Source: Rebecca billardiae RCC1528 (taxonomy: Eukaryota; Haptophyta). From it: 64,000 bases of DNA. Below are positions 18,887 to 29,727 of this stretch, piece after piece; the first letter of the stretch is position 1, and each line of letters begins with the position of its first letter. The notes under the pieces are model-generated. The model did no database searches. It was given only the letters and a program-made list of their open reading frames with translations, and was not told the DNA's origin. The stretch covers positions 620,001 to 684,000 of the forward strand of contig OZ251239.1 of assembly GCA_965240325.2 (NCBI GenBank), written 5' to 3'. A program made the translations under genes and the position numbers.

Positions 18887-19022
18887 TAGTACCATCGTGC
18901 CTGGACATTCTTTTTGTAAACGTGCGCCATTTTCTCGCACCCGGCACCACGAATTGCTGGGTCAGCCATCCTGGCTCCGGTGAGCACTGCTGCAGTTCAA
19001 ACGCCCGCTCGAGCGCCTCACG

Positions 19023-20522
19023 ATGAACGGCGACGCCGGACCCGCCGTCGAGCAGGCCGACCGCGACGACGCGTCGCTCGCGCGCGTGTCGCCCACGCCC
19101 GAGCTGCTCCTGCCGCCCGAGTTCGCCGAGTCCCACGTGGACAAGTTCTCCGTCTCGTTCTCGCGGGCGGTGTTTGACGGCTGGGCGGTGCAGCCCTCGC
19201 CGTGCTGCGCGGCCGCGTCGGTCGCGGGCGCGTGCAACGCGGCGCTCGGGCTGCGCACCGGCACGCCCGGCGCGCTTCGGCACGAGCACATCGCCGCGCT
19301 GCTCCACGGCCTCGTCGCCGACCAGGCCGCCCGCCGGCGCGCGAGCGTCGAGCGCCTGCTCGGTGGCCTCTCGATCGAGCCGGCGCTCGGCGCGCTGCGC
19401 GAGGCGCTCGCGGCGGAGGGGCGGAGCCTGGGCGGGCGGAAGGAGGCGGGGTGCAAGCCGAAGGAGGCGATGGCCCGTCTCAAGGCGCTCTGCCTCGAGC
19501 GCGCACCCGCCGCCGCCCCGCCCGGCGACGCAGCGCAGCCGCCGCCTGCCGACTCGCCGCCAGCCACAGCCGAGATGTGGGCAGCGCTTCGGGACGTGTT
19601 CTTCGGCGGCAGCGCGGACGCGGGCGAGGCGGAGGCGGAGGCGGAGGCGGAGGAGGCCGACGACGCGGACGACGCCGACGAGGCCCTCGTCGCCGAGCCG
19701 CTCAAGCCGTCCGGCGCGTCGGCGGCGGGCGCCCACAAGGGCGCGCGCGTCGCGCTACGGGGTGTGCTGTCCAAGCTCTCTGCGTGCGAGCAGCTCGGCC
19801 CGGCGCAGCCGCGGCTGGCGACGACGCACATCGGCAACTGGGGCATCACCGGTGCGGTGCGTGCGCTCCAGGACCGCCGCTTCCTCGGCTGGGCCGCCGC
19901 CGACGCGCGCCTCGGCGAGCTGGCCGCGGGCGCGCGCGCCGCCGAGGCCCTCGCCGGCCCGCGCGGCGACGAGGGCGGCGACGAGGGCTGGGGCGACGGC
20001 GGCGCCGCGGAGAATGCGCCGCCGTCGGCCGCGCTCGGCGCCGAGCATCGCGGCACGGCCCTCGCCTGCTCGACCGCCGACGGCGCCGCCTTCGCCCCCG
20101 TCGCCCGCCGCGCGTGCGCGCTGAGCGCGCGCACGCTTGCGTCGCTGCGGCTGCGCGGTCAGACGGCACCGCGGATCGTCGTGAGCAAGCGCGACGGCGA
20201 GGAGGAGAAGGAGGCGGCGTGGCGCGCGCTCAGCGCGGCGTTCGCGCGGCCGCGCTGCGCGCTGCTGATCCACGCGAAGAACCACTACGCGCTCATCTTC
20301 GCGCTGCGCGAGTGGTGGGCCATGCCCGCCGACGGCGGCGGCGCGGCGGGCGCCGCCGAGCCGGTGCGCGTGCGGCAGCTGCTGAGCGCGCGCAAGGGCC
20401 AGCGGCCGACCGCGTGGCTCGACTGGACGGAGGTGCACCGCACGCTCTCGGGCTGGGCCGGGTACGCGATCATCGAGATCGCCGAGCTGCCAGCCGCCGC
20501 GGCCGACGGCGAGTCGTGCTGA
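19023..20522 (+). CDS. BIVM-like protein
   Basis: A 499-residue protein starting at the first ATG (context cacgATGaac). It resembles the basic immunoglobulin-like variable motif-containing (BIVM) family known from animals and protists. The family-like blocks are CCAAASVAGACNAALG at about residue 61, WGITGAVRALQDRRFLGW near 273, HAKNHYALIFALREWW near 417 and KGQRPTAWLDW near 458, followed by WAGY. Length is close to that of human BIVM as I recall it. An acidic EAEA/DDADDADE tract lies at about 201-221, and Ala/Glu-rich inserts separate the conserved blocks. The biochemical role of the family is not known to me. A homology search is needed to confirm the assignment. Confidence 0.65.
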   Translation: MNGDAGPAVEQADRDDASLARVSPTPELLLPPEFAESHVDKFSVSFSRAVFDGWAVQPSPCCAAASVAGACNAALGLRTGTPGALRHEHIAALLHGLVADQAARRRASVERLLGGLSIEPALGALREALAAEGRSLGGRKEAGCKPKEAMARLKALCLERAPAAAPPGDAAQPPPADSPPATAEMWAALRDVFFGGSADAGEAEAEAEAEEADDADDADEALVAEPLKPSGASAAGAHKGARVALRGVLSKLSACEQLGPAQPRLATTHIGNWGITGAVRALQDRRFLGWAAADARLGELAAGARAAEALAGPRGDEGGDEGWGDGGAAENAPPSAALGAEHRGTALACSTADGAAFAPVARRACALSARTLASLRLRGQTAPRIVVSKRDGEEEKEAAWRALSAAFARPRCALLIHAKNHYALIFALREWWAMPADGGGAAGAAEPVRVRQLLSARKGQRPTAWLDWTEVHRTLSGWAGYAIIEIAELPAAAADGESC

Positions 20523-20863
20523 CGCAGCCCTCTGGCTCTGCGCTGCCACTGCGCTCGGGCTGCGGGCTGCTTGCACTTTGCAGCTTGCCGCTTGGCACGT
20601 CTTGTTGGCAGAGCTGACGCAGCAAACGTGACGACTCGTGTCAGGCGTGACGCGATACTGAGACTTTTCGTGACTACTAACTTTTACCATACCCCTCAAT
20701 ACACTACTAAAGTAGGCTGTCCGACTCTACACTGCTGTGTAGCCAGCGGAGGGGGGCCGGACAGGCTATCAATACACGGGGTAAATTGTTGCGCATGTTA
20801 CCAGCCGGCAGATCGGGGGCGGCCGAGGGACGACCGGCGCCGACGGCCGTGCGGGCGCCAAAC
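20523..20863. other. Intergenic, nothing recognised
   Basis: About 340 bp between the BIVM-like gene and the next start codon, with lower GC than the genes. It probably holds the terminator and promoter of the neighbours; no motif can be assigned. Confidence 0.4.
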
Positions 20864-22861
20864 ATGGGCACCCTCACGCGCACCGCGCTCGCCGTGGGGC
20901 TGGCGGCTCTGGCTGGCGTGGCGTTCTTTCTCACCTTCACCGCGTCGACGCCAGCCATCGGCCCGCGCGACGGCTCAGCGCCGGTCCCCGAGTCAGTCCT
21001 CGCGCCGACGACTGTGGGGCCGAACCACCGGTGGGGCACGGCCTGCGCGCACTGCATGCGCACGCGGTGCAACCACCGCATGCCGACGAGCTGTGCGGCC
21101 CGCAAGGGCTACCTCCACAGGCACGGCGACCAGACGAACGTGTGCATGTGCGGCTGCTGCCGCGGCCAGTGCCGCTTCCCCAAAAATTGCCAGGCGCACT
21201 CCAGCGCGTATGCGCCAGCGACGGGCGCTCCGACGGGCGGGTCCGGGCTGGGCGGCCTCCTAGGGGGCTCGTTCCTTGCGGCGCCGGGCAGCATCGTGCC
21301 CTGCCTCGGCAGCCCTCCGTGCATCGACCCGACCGACAAGTTCGCCCTCGTCGTGGAGTCGGCGATGCCGGAGCAGGGGAAGCTGATGGTCGAGTTCTTT
21401 AACAAGCCCGCGAACTGCTCGGGCAAGCTGTACTCGTTCCAGGGCGTGTACGCGGTGCTGCCCTCCGCCGACGGCACGTCGCTCGTGACCACGCCGCTCA
21501 ACGACCCATCGCTCGCGTGCACCACCACGCCGTGCACGCTCAACGCGAACACGCACACCGCCGTCCTTCCGATCTCGCACACGCAGCCGGTCATCCTGGT
21601 CGCGCCCATCGCCCAGAACCCGATCATGATGTCTGGCACGATCTGGTACTCGGAGCTCGGGGCGTACAACTGCAGGACGTCGATGAACGAGCAGAGCCCG
21701 AAGCCGCCCATCTCCATGTTCGAGATCTCCATGGACTGCAACCGCGCGGCGTTCCTTGACACGACGTACATGAACGGGCTGTCGAATACATTCAGGGTGG
21801 CGTCGACGCAGCCGTGGCAGCCCGACGGCAGCGGCAAGCCGCCGGGGCCGCTGTCGTGCATGCCGAAGGCGCCCGGCGCGGCGTTCCCCGACCTGGTCTG
21901 GGGGAAGGACCCTGCGACGCAGAACCTGGCCCTGCGCTCCCCGCTCTACCCGCCGAACCCGAGCTACGACTGCTCCAAGTTCTCCGGCAAGAACCTCTTC
22001 TCGTGTGCCAACCCGCCGTGCGACCCGGACTGCTTCGACAACGTGCAGGCCCTGCAGCAGTGCCCGTCCGAGCTGGCCAACAACGTGTGTGGGCAGCACA
22101 AGTGCAGGCTGGAGATGGCCAAGTACGTGGCGGACCCGACGAGCTACTGCTACTGGCTGAACACCGTGTCTGGCTGCCTCGGCTACTGCTGGGCGATGGC
22201 TGAGTTTGACTGCCTCGACCCGCAGTGTGGGTACACGCTCGACCGGACGGTGGCGGACAAGCCGCTGTGGCAGAACGACACGGTGTGCGGCCAGCTGGAC
22301 AGCCTGGCCAAAGCAGCCACGAGCGCGAAGCCGTGGAACAAGTACTCGTGCGGCACCGAGCAGATGGCCGCCCCGGGCAGCAACCGCTTCTGGTGGAGCA
22401 AGCCCGCGGACAGGGGCTGCGCGTCGAGCGCGATGAACCCCGGGCGCACGGCGAGTGTGAAGGCGAACGAGATGGTCAAGGTGACGGTCAGCAGGCCGAG
22501 TGGCGCCGGCTGGGTGGCGCAGCCGGTGTCGGACTACGGCATCTGCATGCACGATGGCGCCTCGTGCAGCCCAGCCACCTGCGGCTGCTGCGAGGTGAGC
22601 GTGGCCGGAGGCTTCGGACTGTACACCTGTGCCGGCGCAGCTGCGAGCTGCGAGTGCGGCGGCGCCAAGAACACGTCGTACGCGCGCCCCGGATGGACGA
22701 TGAAGTGCCCGTACCCCAATTCGGCGGGCGTCATTCCCAACTGCTCCCCGGGCCAGAACTGCCCGCCAGCGCCGAGCTCGCCGGGGACACCCGTGACATG
22801 CCCACCCGCACCCGGCAGCACGGGCGGTCTGCCCTGGCCGCCAAGCAGCGTGTGCCCCTGA
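20864..22861 (+). CDS. Secreted or type II membrane Cys-rich protein, unknown
   Basis: 665 residues from the ATG at 20864 (context aacATGggc). Earlier in-frame ATG codons near 20795 are possible but lack a signal sequence directly after them. Residues 4-27 are hydrophobic and form a signal peptide or signal anchor. Then follow a Cys-rich module (about 57-115, many CxxC pairs), a beta-rich-looking part with WYSELGAYNC, a long Cys-dense central region (SCANPPCDPDCF, CYWLNTVSGCLGYCW), a second Cys module (CGCCEVSV) and a Pro-rich C-terminus. I do not recognise the family. The middle part is faintly reminiscent of thaumatin/GH64-type folds, with low certainty. The extracellular or lumenal location is inferred from the leader and Cys content. 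Confidence 0.7.
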   Translation: MGTLTRTALAVGLAALAGVAFFLTFTASTPAIGPRDGSAPVPESVLAPTTVGPNHRWGTACAHCMRTRCNHRMPTSCAARKGYLHRHGDQTNVCMCGCCRGQCRFPKNCQAHSSAYAPATGAPTGGSGLGGLLGGSFLAAPGSIVPCLGSPPCIDPTDKFALVVESAMPEQGKLMVEFFNKPANCSGKLYSFQGVYAVLPSADGTSLVTTPLNDPSLACTTTPCTLNANTHTAVLPISHTQPVILVAPIAQNPIMMSGTIWYSELGAYNCRTSMNEQSPKPPISMFEISMDCNRAAFLDTTYMNGLSNTFRVASTQPWQPDGSGKPPGPLSCMPKAPGAAFPDLVWGKDPATQNLALRSPLYPPNPSYDCSKFSGKNLFSCANPPCDPDCFDNVQALQQCPSELANNVCGQHKCRLEMAKYVADPTSYCYWLNTVSGCLGYCWAMAEFDCLDPQCGYTLDRTVADKPLWQNDTVCGQLDSLAKAATSAKPWNKYSCGTEQMAAPGSNRFWWSKPADRGCASSAMNPGRTASVKANEMVKVTVSRPSGAGWVAQPVSDYGICMHDGASCSPATCGCCEVSVAGGFGLYTCAGAAASCECGGAKNTSYARPGWTMKCPYPNSAGVIPNCSPGQNCPPAPSSPGTPVTCPPAPGSTGGLPWPPSSVCP

Positions 22862-23162
22862 CCGGACCTGCGCGTCGACGGCTCCGCACCCGGCTTCACA
22901 GTGTCAACCCGCATCCGGCGCATCCGCCCGCTCCGTGTCACTCACACGTACTGTCCGAGTGCTCACTACAGAGCAAAGTTCGATGTACTCAGTCTGTCAG
23001 TCACTCGCGAATCCAGGCCTGTGACTGTAGTCTGTACAGTAAGTCAGTATCGTTCCAGGCGACGACGACTCAGTGATGTCTGATGACTCATGATCAATAA
23101 GAGTAAACTGCTTTAGATGTCGTTACAGTACTACTGTACCAGTGTACCTCGTCGTGACTGTA
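22862..23162. other. Intergenic, nothing recognised
   Basis: About 300 bp of moderate GC rich in gtactg/cagtac-type words between the Cys-rich protein gene and the edge of element X. No gene or motif supported. Confidence 0.4.
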
Positions 23163-24477
23163 TGGCGGGCCGTAGGTCCGCCCCTTGTAGTGCCCGGGAA
23201 AAAGATAAGAAAAAGATAAGAAAAAGAAAATCCTCGCCAAGAAAAGAAAATCGCCTCGCTCACTACCGGGCGCCCTCGCAGCTCCCACTGGGGACGCTCG
23301 GCCGAAAACCATCTGGCGCCTGGCGCGGAGCGCGTGGGCGGCGCGCGCCGAATCCAACGCCAGCGCGGACATCGCGAGAGGACTCCCGAACGGTGTTTTC
23401 GCCCGATTCGCGATTGCTGCCCTCGTCGTCTCGCGTGCAGGTCGAACGAGGGCCAAAGTCGACGCGTTTGGAGGTACGCTCGGCGCGTCGACACGATCGT
23501 GCGACCTGGGGCGGTCCTCGCCCGACTTGCACGTCGAGCGCTCGCATGAGCCATAGCATCAAGCGCTGCGCACGATGGCCGCCTCGCTCGATTCACCGTC
23601 GCGCGTCGGGCTCGGTGCGGAAAGGCCCTCATCACGAGGTGTCTCGCGGGCGGGAAGCGCCATCCCACGCGACGCAAGATTTGGCGCGGCCTTCTGAACA
23701 CCATAACCGGAATCCACACACCGGACTATGTATCCAGGTGCCCCGGTTGGCAAGGTCGGGCGCATGCAAATCCGTTTGCTACGGTCGGTGGCGTTGTCCG
23801 GCCTGCATGGCGTCGACGGTGGCCAATGCGACGGAGGGGCAGCGCAAAGCGGCGTACGACGCGCACTGCACGCACCTGCTGGGTCTGCCGCCGTGGCAGG
23901 AATCGCGTCTTCGCGAGTCGGCGACTGAGGCGACAGCGCGCTATCACCGATCCCAGATGCGCACTGTCCGCGACGAGATGAAACGTCGCGCGTGCAGAAT
24001 CGCCGCCCCATCCTCCACCATGGCACGGGCGCTGCGGGACGAGGCCGACGTCGTGAAGCCGGTGACGCATGCGCTGCGCTTCCTGTGCCTGCTCGAGCAG
24101 CGCGTGCCCACCCTCGATCGCGAGTGGCACACGCTCTCGCACTGCGCGCGCGCGCACCACCAACAGCTCCTGATACCGCCGAACGTGCGAGTGCCGGACC
24201 TGTCGCACGGAGCGGCGAGCGCCGACGAACGCTTGGACCTGGACGCGCTGTTGCGCAGCGTGGCGGCCGTGCACGACGCCGACGCGACCTTCGCCGAACC
24301 TCGTGCCCGGAGCGGACATTGGCATCCTCGCGACACACGATCTCAGCTGGCGGCAGGAGGAGATGCTCTTTCGTCATCCTGCCCGTAAAAACGCTAAAAG
24401 GCGCGAACCCGCTGGGGAAATATTGCGACAGCACTGGCACGGCCCGCCGACCCCCCCGCCCGCCAGGGCACAGTTTT
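23163..24477 (-). mobile_element. Element X, copy 2 (inverted, unoccupied)
   Basis: The reverse complement of this 1.3-kb stretch aligns with the parts of 9406-13512 that flank e1 and e2. The shared ends are tggcgggccgtaggtccgcc at 23163 and the complement of aaaact.tgccctggcggg at 24477. It lacks e1 and e2, showing single copies of their target words. It also lacks about 90 bp present near 10180-10270. No clear target duplication is visible at this locus. Confidence 0.75.
23807..24388 (+). CDS. Unrecognised protein of element X, copy 2
   Basis: 193 residues from an ATG whose downstream residues (MASTVANATEGQR) match copy 1 (MASTVASATEAQR). Conserved blocks are LRESATEATARYH, EMKRRAC, ALRDEA, VVKPVTHALRFLCLLEQ and LDREWHTLSHC. 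Beyond the last block this copy continues with an acidic Leu-rich stretch (SADERLDLDALLRSV) missing from copy 1, so copy 2 may be the better representative. The frame is also open upstream to 23117. No family recognised; it is probably an element-encoded protein or a captured fragment. Confidence 0.4.
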   Translation: MASTVANATEGQRKAAYDAHCTHLLGLPPWQESRLRESATEATARYHRSQMRTVRDEMKRRACRIAAPSSTMARALRDEADVVKPVTHALRFLCLLEQRVPTLDREWHTLSHCARAHHQQLLIPPNVRVPDLSHGAASADERLDLDALLRSVAAVHDADATFAEPRARSGHWHPRDTRSQLAAGGDALSSSCP

Positions 24478-24632
24478 TTTGGTCCTGCTCGGCTCCCCGC
24501 GAGCACGCGGGTTGCGGCGAGGCGCGCCTGGCGCGGAGGTGGCGACCGGTCGCCCCCGACGCGCGTCGGCTTCGCCAGCTGAGCGGCCGCCCGGCTGGTC
24601 ATCGTCCTTCATCGCGTCCAGCGAAAGCGGAC

Positions 24633-27449
24633 ATGGGCTCCGCGGAGGAGCCGGATGGCATCGGCGCGGCGTGCACGCCCTTCTTCCAGCAGGAGGCGCT
24701 CACGACGCGCATCGCCAACATCCTCGAGGAGTACCCGCCCGGACTCTCCACGCTGCGCGAGTTTGTGCAGAACGCGGACGACGCGCGCGCGAGCCAGCTG
24801 GTGCTCTGCCTGGACATGGCGGCGCACGGGGCGGAGGGCGCGCTCACGCCGGAGATGGCCGAGTACCTCGGCCCCGCCCTCGTCGTGTGGAACGACGCGC
24901 TCTTCTCCGAGGCCGACTTCGCCTCCATCGCCTCCCTCGGCCGCTCTCGGAAGCGCGAGGACGCGCAGACGATCGGCAAGTGGGGTCTCGGCTTCAACGT
25001 GTCGTACCACTTCACCGACGTGCCGCAGTTCGCGTCGGGGCGGAGCGTCGTCGCCTTCGACCCGCAGCGCCGCGCGCTGCCGCGCGCCGAGCTCGGCGTG
25101 CGCGCGGACATGACGCGGCCCGCGTTCGCGCGCGCGCACCCAGCGGCATGGCGGCCGCTGCTCGACATCGCCGCCGCGCTCGAGGGCGCGGCGGCGCCGG
25201 CGGACGTGCCCGCGCCGCTCGGATCGACGGTGTTTCGCCTGCCGCTGCGCACGCCCGCGCAGGCCGCGCGCTCGCTCCTCTCCGCCCGCCCGGTGCCCGC
25301 GGACGAGTGCGCCGCGCTGCTGCGCGCCGCGGCCGCGCCTTCCGAGCTCGGCCAATGGCTGCTGTTCACGCAGAGTCTACGGCGCGTGCGCGTGTGCGTG
25401 CGGGGCGAGGACGGCGCGGTGCGCGAGCTGGGCTGCGCGGAGGTCGCCGTGCCCGCCGACGCCGCCGCCGCCGTGCTGCTCGCCCGCGAGCGCCGGGCGA
25501 TGGCGGTGCTGGGCGCCGCGGCCGCGCCACTGCCTGAGGGCGGCGGCGGCGGCGGCAGCGGGGGCGTCGGCGGCGGCGGCGGCGGCGTCGGCGGCGCCGC
25601 GCAACCGCCCGAGGGCGGCGGCGGAGGCGGCGGCGGCGGCGGTGGCGAGGCGGACGCGGCGGTGGCGGCGGCGACGACGGAGGACCCGCTCACGTTCGAG
25701 CTCGAGCTGCGCGTGCACGCGGGCGGCGCCGCACACAGCACGCAGCGCTGGCTGCTGTGCGCAGGAGTGCACGCGGACGAGGCGGCGCGGCGGCTGAGCG
25801 GAGCGCTGGGCGCGGGCTCGGTGGCGTGGGCCGCTGTCGCGCTGCCGCTTGGCGTGGCGTCGGCGCCGCTCGGCGGCCGCGCGTTCTGCTTCCTGCCGCT
25901 GCCGGTGACCACGTGCCTCCCCGTCCACGTCAACGCCGCCTTCGCACTCTCCGCCTCGCGCACGCACCTCTGGGCGGACACCGAGGGCGGCGGCGGCGGT
26001 GGCGGCGGCGGTGGCAGTGGCGATGGCGGCGGCGGCGGCGGCGGCGGCGGCTCCGGCACGGTGGGCGGCGGCGCGGCGCGCGCGCGAGGCTCGGAGGGTG
26101 AGACGGCGGGCGGCGGCGGGCACGCCGGCTCGGCAAAGGCGGAGTGGAACCGCATGCTCGCAACCGAAGCGATCCCAAGGCTCTGGGCGGCTGCACTCGC
26201 GACAGTTGGGGCGCGCGCGCTCGCGGACGCGCGCGCCGGCTTCGCCGAGCGCGCGCGCGCGACGCTCGAAGCGTCGTTCCCCGGGCTGGCGGCGAGCGCG
26301 GCGCTGCCGCCGCTGTGGGCGGGCACGCACGCGCGGGCGGTGCAGCTGTGCCACGCGCGAGGGGTGCCGCTCGCGTGGGATCAGGCCGCGGCGCTGCCAG
26401 TGCCGCTCGCGCGCGCCGCGCTCTCTGGCGTGCGGCTCGCGACGCATCCGCAGCTGTGGGCACTGCGCGGCGCGCTCGGCGCGCGCGGCGTGTCGCTGTG
26501 GCGCGCGCCGCGCGGCGCGGCGCGCGCGCTCGGCGCGGCGGGCGTCGCGCTGCCGCGCGCCGGCCGCGCGCAGGTCTGCGACTGGCTGCGCCGCGCCGCG
26601 CCGCGCGCCGACGCGCCGCCGCCGTCGGCGCGCGCCGCCGCGGCCGCGGCCGCGGCTGAGCCGTGGACCGAGCGCGAGTGCGCGCGGCAGCTGCTGATGT
26701 GGCTTCTCTCCGACCTGGCGGGGGCGGAGCCGACGTCGCCGGCGGGGCGGGGCGTGCACCACTGTGGCGCGCCCGCGGCCGAGGCCGAGCGTGCCGCGAG
26801 CCACGACGACGACGACGACGACGACGACAGCGGCGGCGCGAGCGACTCTGCCGATTTGCGCTCCGCCGCGCGCGGCGGCAGCAGCAGCACGGATGGCGAT
26901 GGCGAGGCCGAGGCGTGCGCAGCTGCCTCGGACGCCGACACGGATGGCGGCGTGGCGCCGCGCGGCGCTGGAGGCAGGCGCGCCGCGCGGCGCGCGCGCG
27001 GCAGCGGCGCCGCCGACGCCGCCGACGGTAGCCGGCGGCGCGCGGCTCGGCGCGCGCCGAGTGGCATCGAGTTGCTAGCGGCGGTGCGGCCGGCGCTGCT
27101 GCTGCCTCTGGTGCCGCTGGCGCAGGGCGGGTTGGGAGTGCTGAGCGACGCGCGCGCGGCAGCGAAGGCCGCCGTGCTCGCCGGCGGCCGCGCGGCCGCG
27201 GAGGGCGGCGGTGCCGCGCCGTCGCGCGCGGGCGCGCGCGCGGAGGCGGAGGCGGAGGCGGAGGCGGAGGCGGAGGCGGAGGCGGAGGCGGAGGCGGAGG
27301 CGGAGGCGGAGGCGGAGGCGGGCGCGCCGACTCCCGGTGGCACCGGCGCAGGCGAGGCGGCGGGTGCTGAGAAGGGCGGACGCCGCCTGAACAAGCGCGA
27401 GCGCAGGGAAGCGAAGCGCACGACCAACCAAGCCAAGGCGGCGGCGGCA

Positions 27450-27493
<44 letters not shown>

Positions 27494-29686
27494 GGCAGCG
27501 GCGGCGGTGGCCGCGCGCGGCGGCGCGCGCGCGCAGCGCGCGTCGCCCGCGCGGCAAGCGGCAGCGTCGCCGCAGCAGCTGTCTGCGCAGCCGCGCGCGC
27601 TGCTGCTGTGCCGCGAGGCATGGCACGCGGCCGTGCTCGGCGCGGCGTGCGCGGACGTGGTCGACGGCGCGGCGCTCCGGCTGCCCGGCTGGCGCCGGCT
27701 GCGCGCGCTCGCCGACACCGCCGAGACAAACCTGCGGTGGCTCGACGCGCGCGCGCTGCTGGGCGCACCGTCGCTGATGCGCGCGCTGCTGCCACCGCGC
27801 TGGGAGGGGCGCGCGCGCGTGCGCGTCGCGCGGCGCGAGCTCGAGTGCGACGACGACGCTGCCGCCGCCGCCGCCGACGGCGGCGCGGCGGCCGGTGCGG
27901 CGCGCCTCGCGGCGGCCACCGCGCACCCTGCCTTGGGCGCGCGGCTGCGGCTCCTCTGGTCGCTTGTCGACAGCGCGCACGCGGCCGGCCAGCTGGGCGA
28001 TCGGGAGGTGCGGAGCCTGGCGCGCTGGCCGACGGTGCGGCTGTGGGCGCCGCCGCCACCGCCGCCGGCCGCGGCCGAGCGCAGCGGCGCCGACGGCGGC
28101 TGGGCGGAGCCGAGCGAGATGCAATCTCCCTCACCCGCCGGGGAGATGCAATCTCCCTCACCCACCGGGGAGATGCAATCTCCCTGGGTGGAGCTGATCT
28201 CGGTCGGCGCGGCGCTTGAGGTGCCGCTCCTGCGCCCGGAGGTGTTGCGGCGGATCCCGCCGCACGCGGCGGCGCCGTGTGTCGACGCCGCCGCCGCCGC
28301 CGCCGAGCGCTCAGTGCCGGGCGCGGCCGACGCGGCCGAGCGCGCGGCCGCCTGCGCCGCGCCCGCGCCCGACTCGGCCGCGCTGGGCTTGAGCGCGGCG
28401 CGGGAGCGCGGCGCGGCCGCGGACGCGCCGCCGGCGGAAGGCGCGCCGGCGGACGAGGCGGCGAGACTGCTCGCCCGCCTCGGCGTGGACACGTGCAGCG
28501 CGCGGCAGGGCAGCGCGTGGGTGCGCGCGCGGCTTTGCGTCGGCGCGGAGCGGGTGCCGCCGATTCTCGTCGCCGCGCTCGGCCGGCGGCGCGAGCGCGC
28601 GCAGCAGGCGGCGGGCGCGGGCGCGGGCTCGGCCGCGCCCGCCCGCGCCGCGCACACCGCCGGCGCGCGCACCGCGGAGGGCACACCGCCGCCGGGCGCG
28701 GAGGGCGGCGCTCTCGGCGCGTGCGCGGGCGCGGCTGAGTACGGCCTTGACGCGCCGGCGTGCGCCGCACTTCGCTCGCTGCTTCTCCGGTGGGAGGCGG
28801 GAAGCGCGCGGCGCGGCGAGGCGGGGCTGGGCGGCTTCGGCGCGGGCGCGGCGCGGCGCGGGCACTCGGCGCGCGCCGACGCCGTGCCCGACGCCGTGCC
28901 CGACGACGCGGATGCGGAGGGCGAGGGCTCGGCGGGCAGCGAGAGCGGAGATTCAATCTCCGAGAGCGGAGATTCAATCTCGCCAGCGACGGGCGGTGGC
29001 GGCGACGCGGGTGATGCTCCCTCGGACGCCCCCGCCGAGCCCGGCGCGCTCGAGCACGCCACGCGCGCGCGGCGCCGCCCGGGCCCCGCCGGCGCCGTCG
29101 ACGCGCCGCCGCCGCCGCTGCCGCCCTTTCCGCAGGCGAGCCTCCGCGCGCTGCCCGTCTTCTGCACGCTGGGCGGTGCGCTCGGCGGCCCGCGCTTTGC
29201 GCCGCTTGGGACGGCGGCGTGCTTGCTCATCGCCACGCCCGCCGATCCTGGCGCGGGGCCCTGGCAGCCATACTCCGGCTGGGATCGGGAGCTTGGCCCC
29301 GGACTGGGCGACGCAGCCCTGCTGTCGCTCCGCAGTCCGGACGAAGTCCGGATCCTGCGCGCGGCGGGCGTGCGGCGCGCGTCGGCGTCGGAGCTCGCGC
29401 GCGCCCTCTGCCCGTGGGTCGCGCGCCGCGCGCTGCCCGCGCGCGCGCTGCGCCTGCTCCTCGCCCACGCCGCGCACCGCGCGCGCCGCGCCTCCGCCAC
29501 CGAGCCGCCCGCCGCCGAGCGCGACGCCCTGCTGCGCACGCTCGCCGCCGAGCCCGTCGTCGTGTGCGACGACGGCAGCCGGCGGCGCTGCGCCGTCTTC
29601 GTCGACCCCGAGGACGCGGTGCTCGCCGAAGCACTCTCGCTCGGGCGCGCGGCGCCCGCCGACGCGCCCGCTGACGACGACGCCAA

Positions 29687-29727
<41 letters not shown>

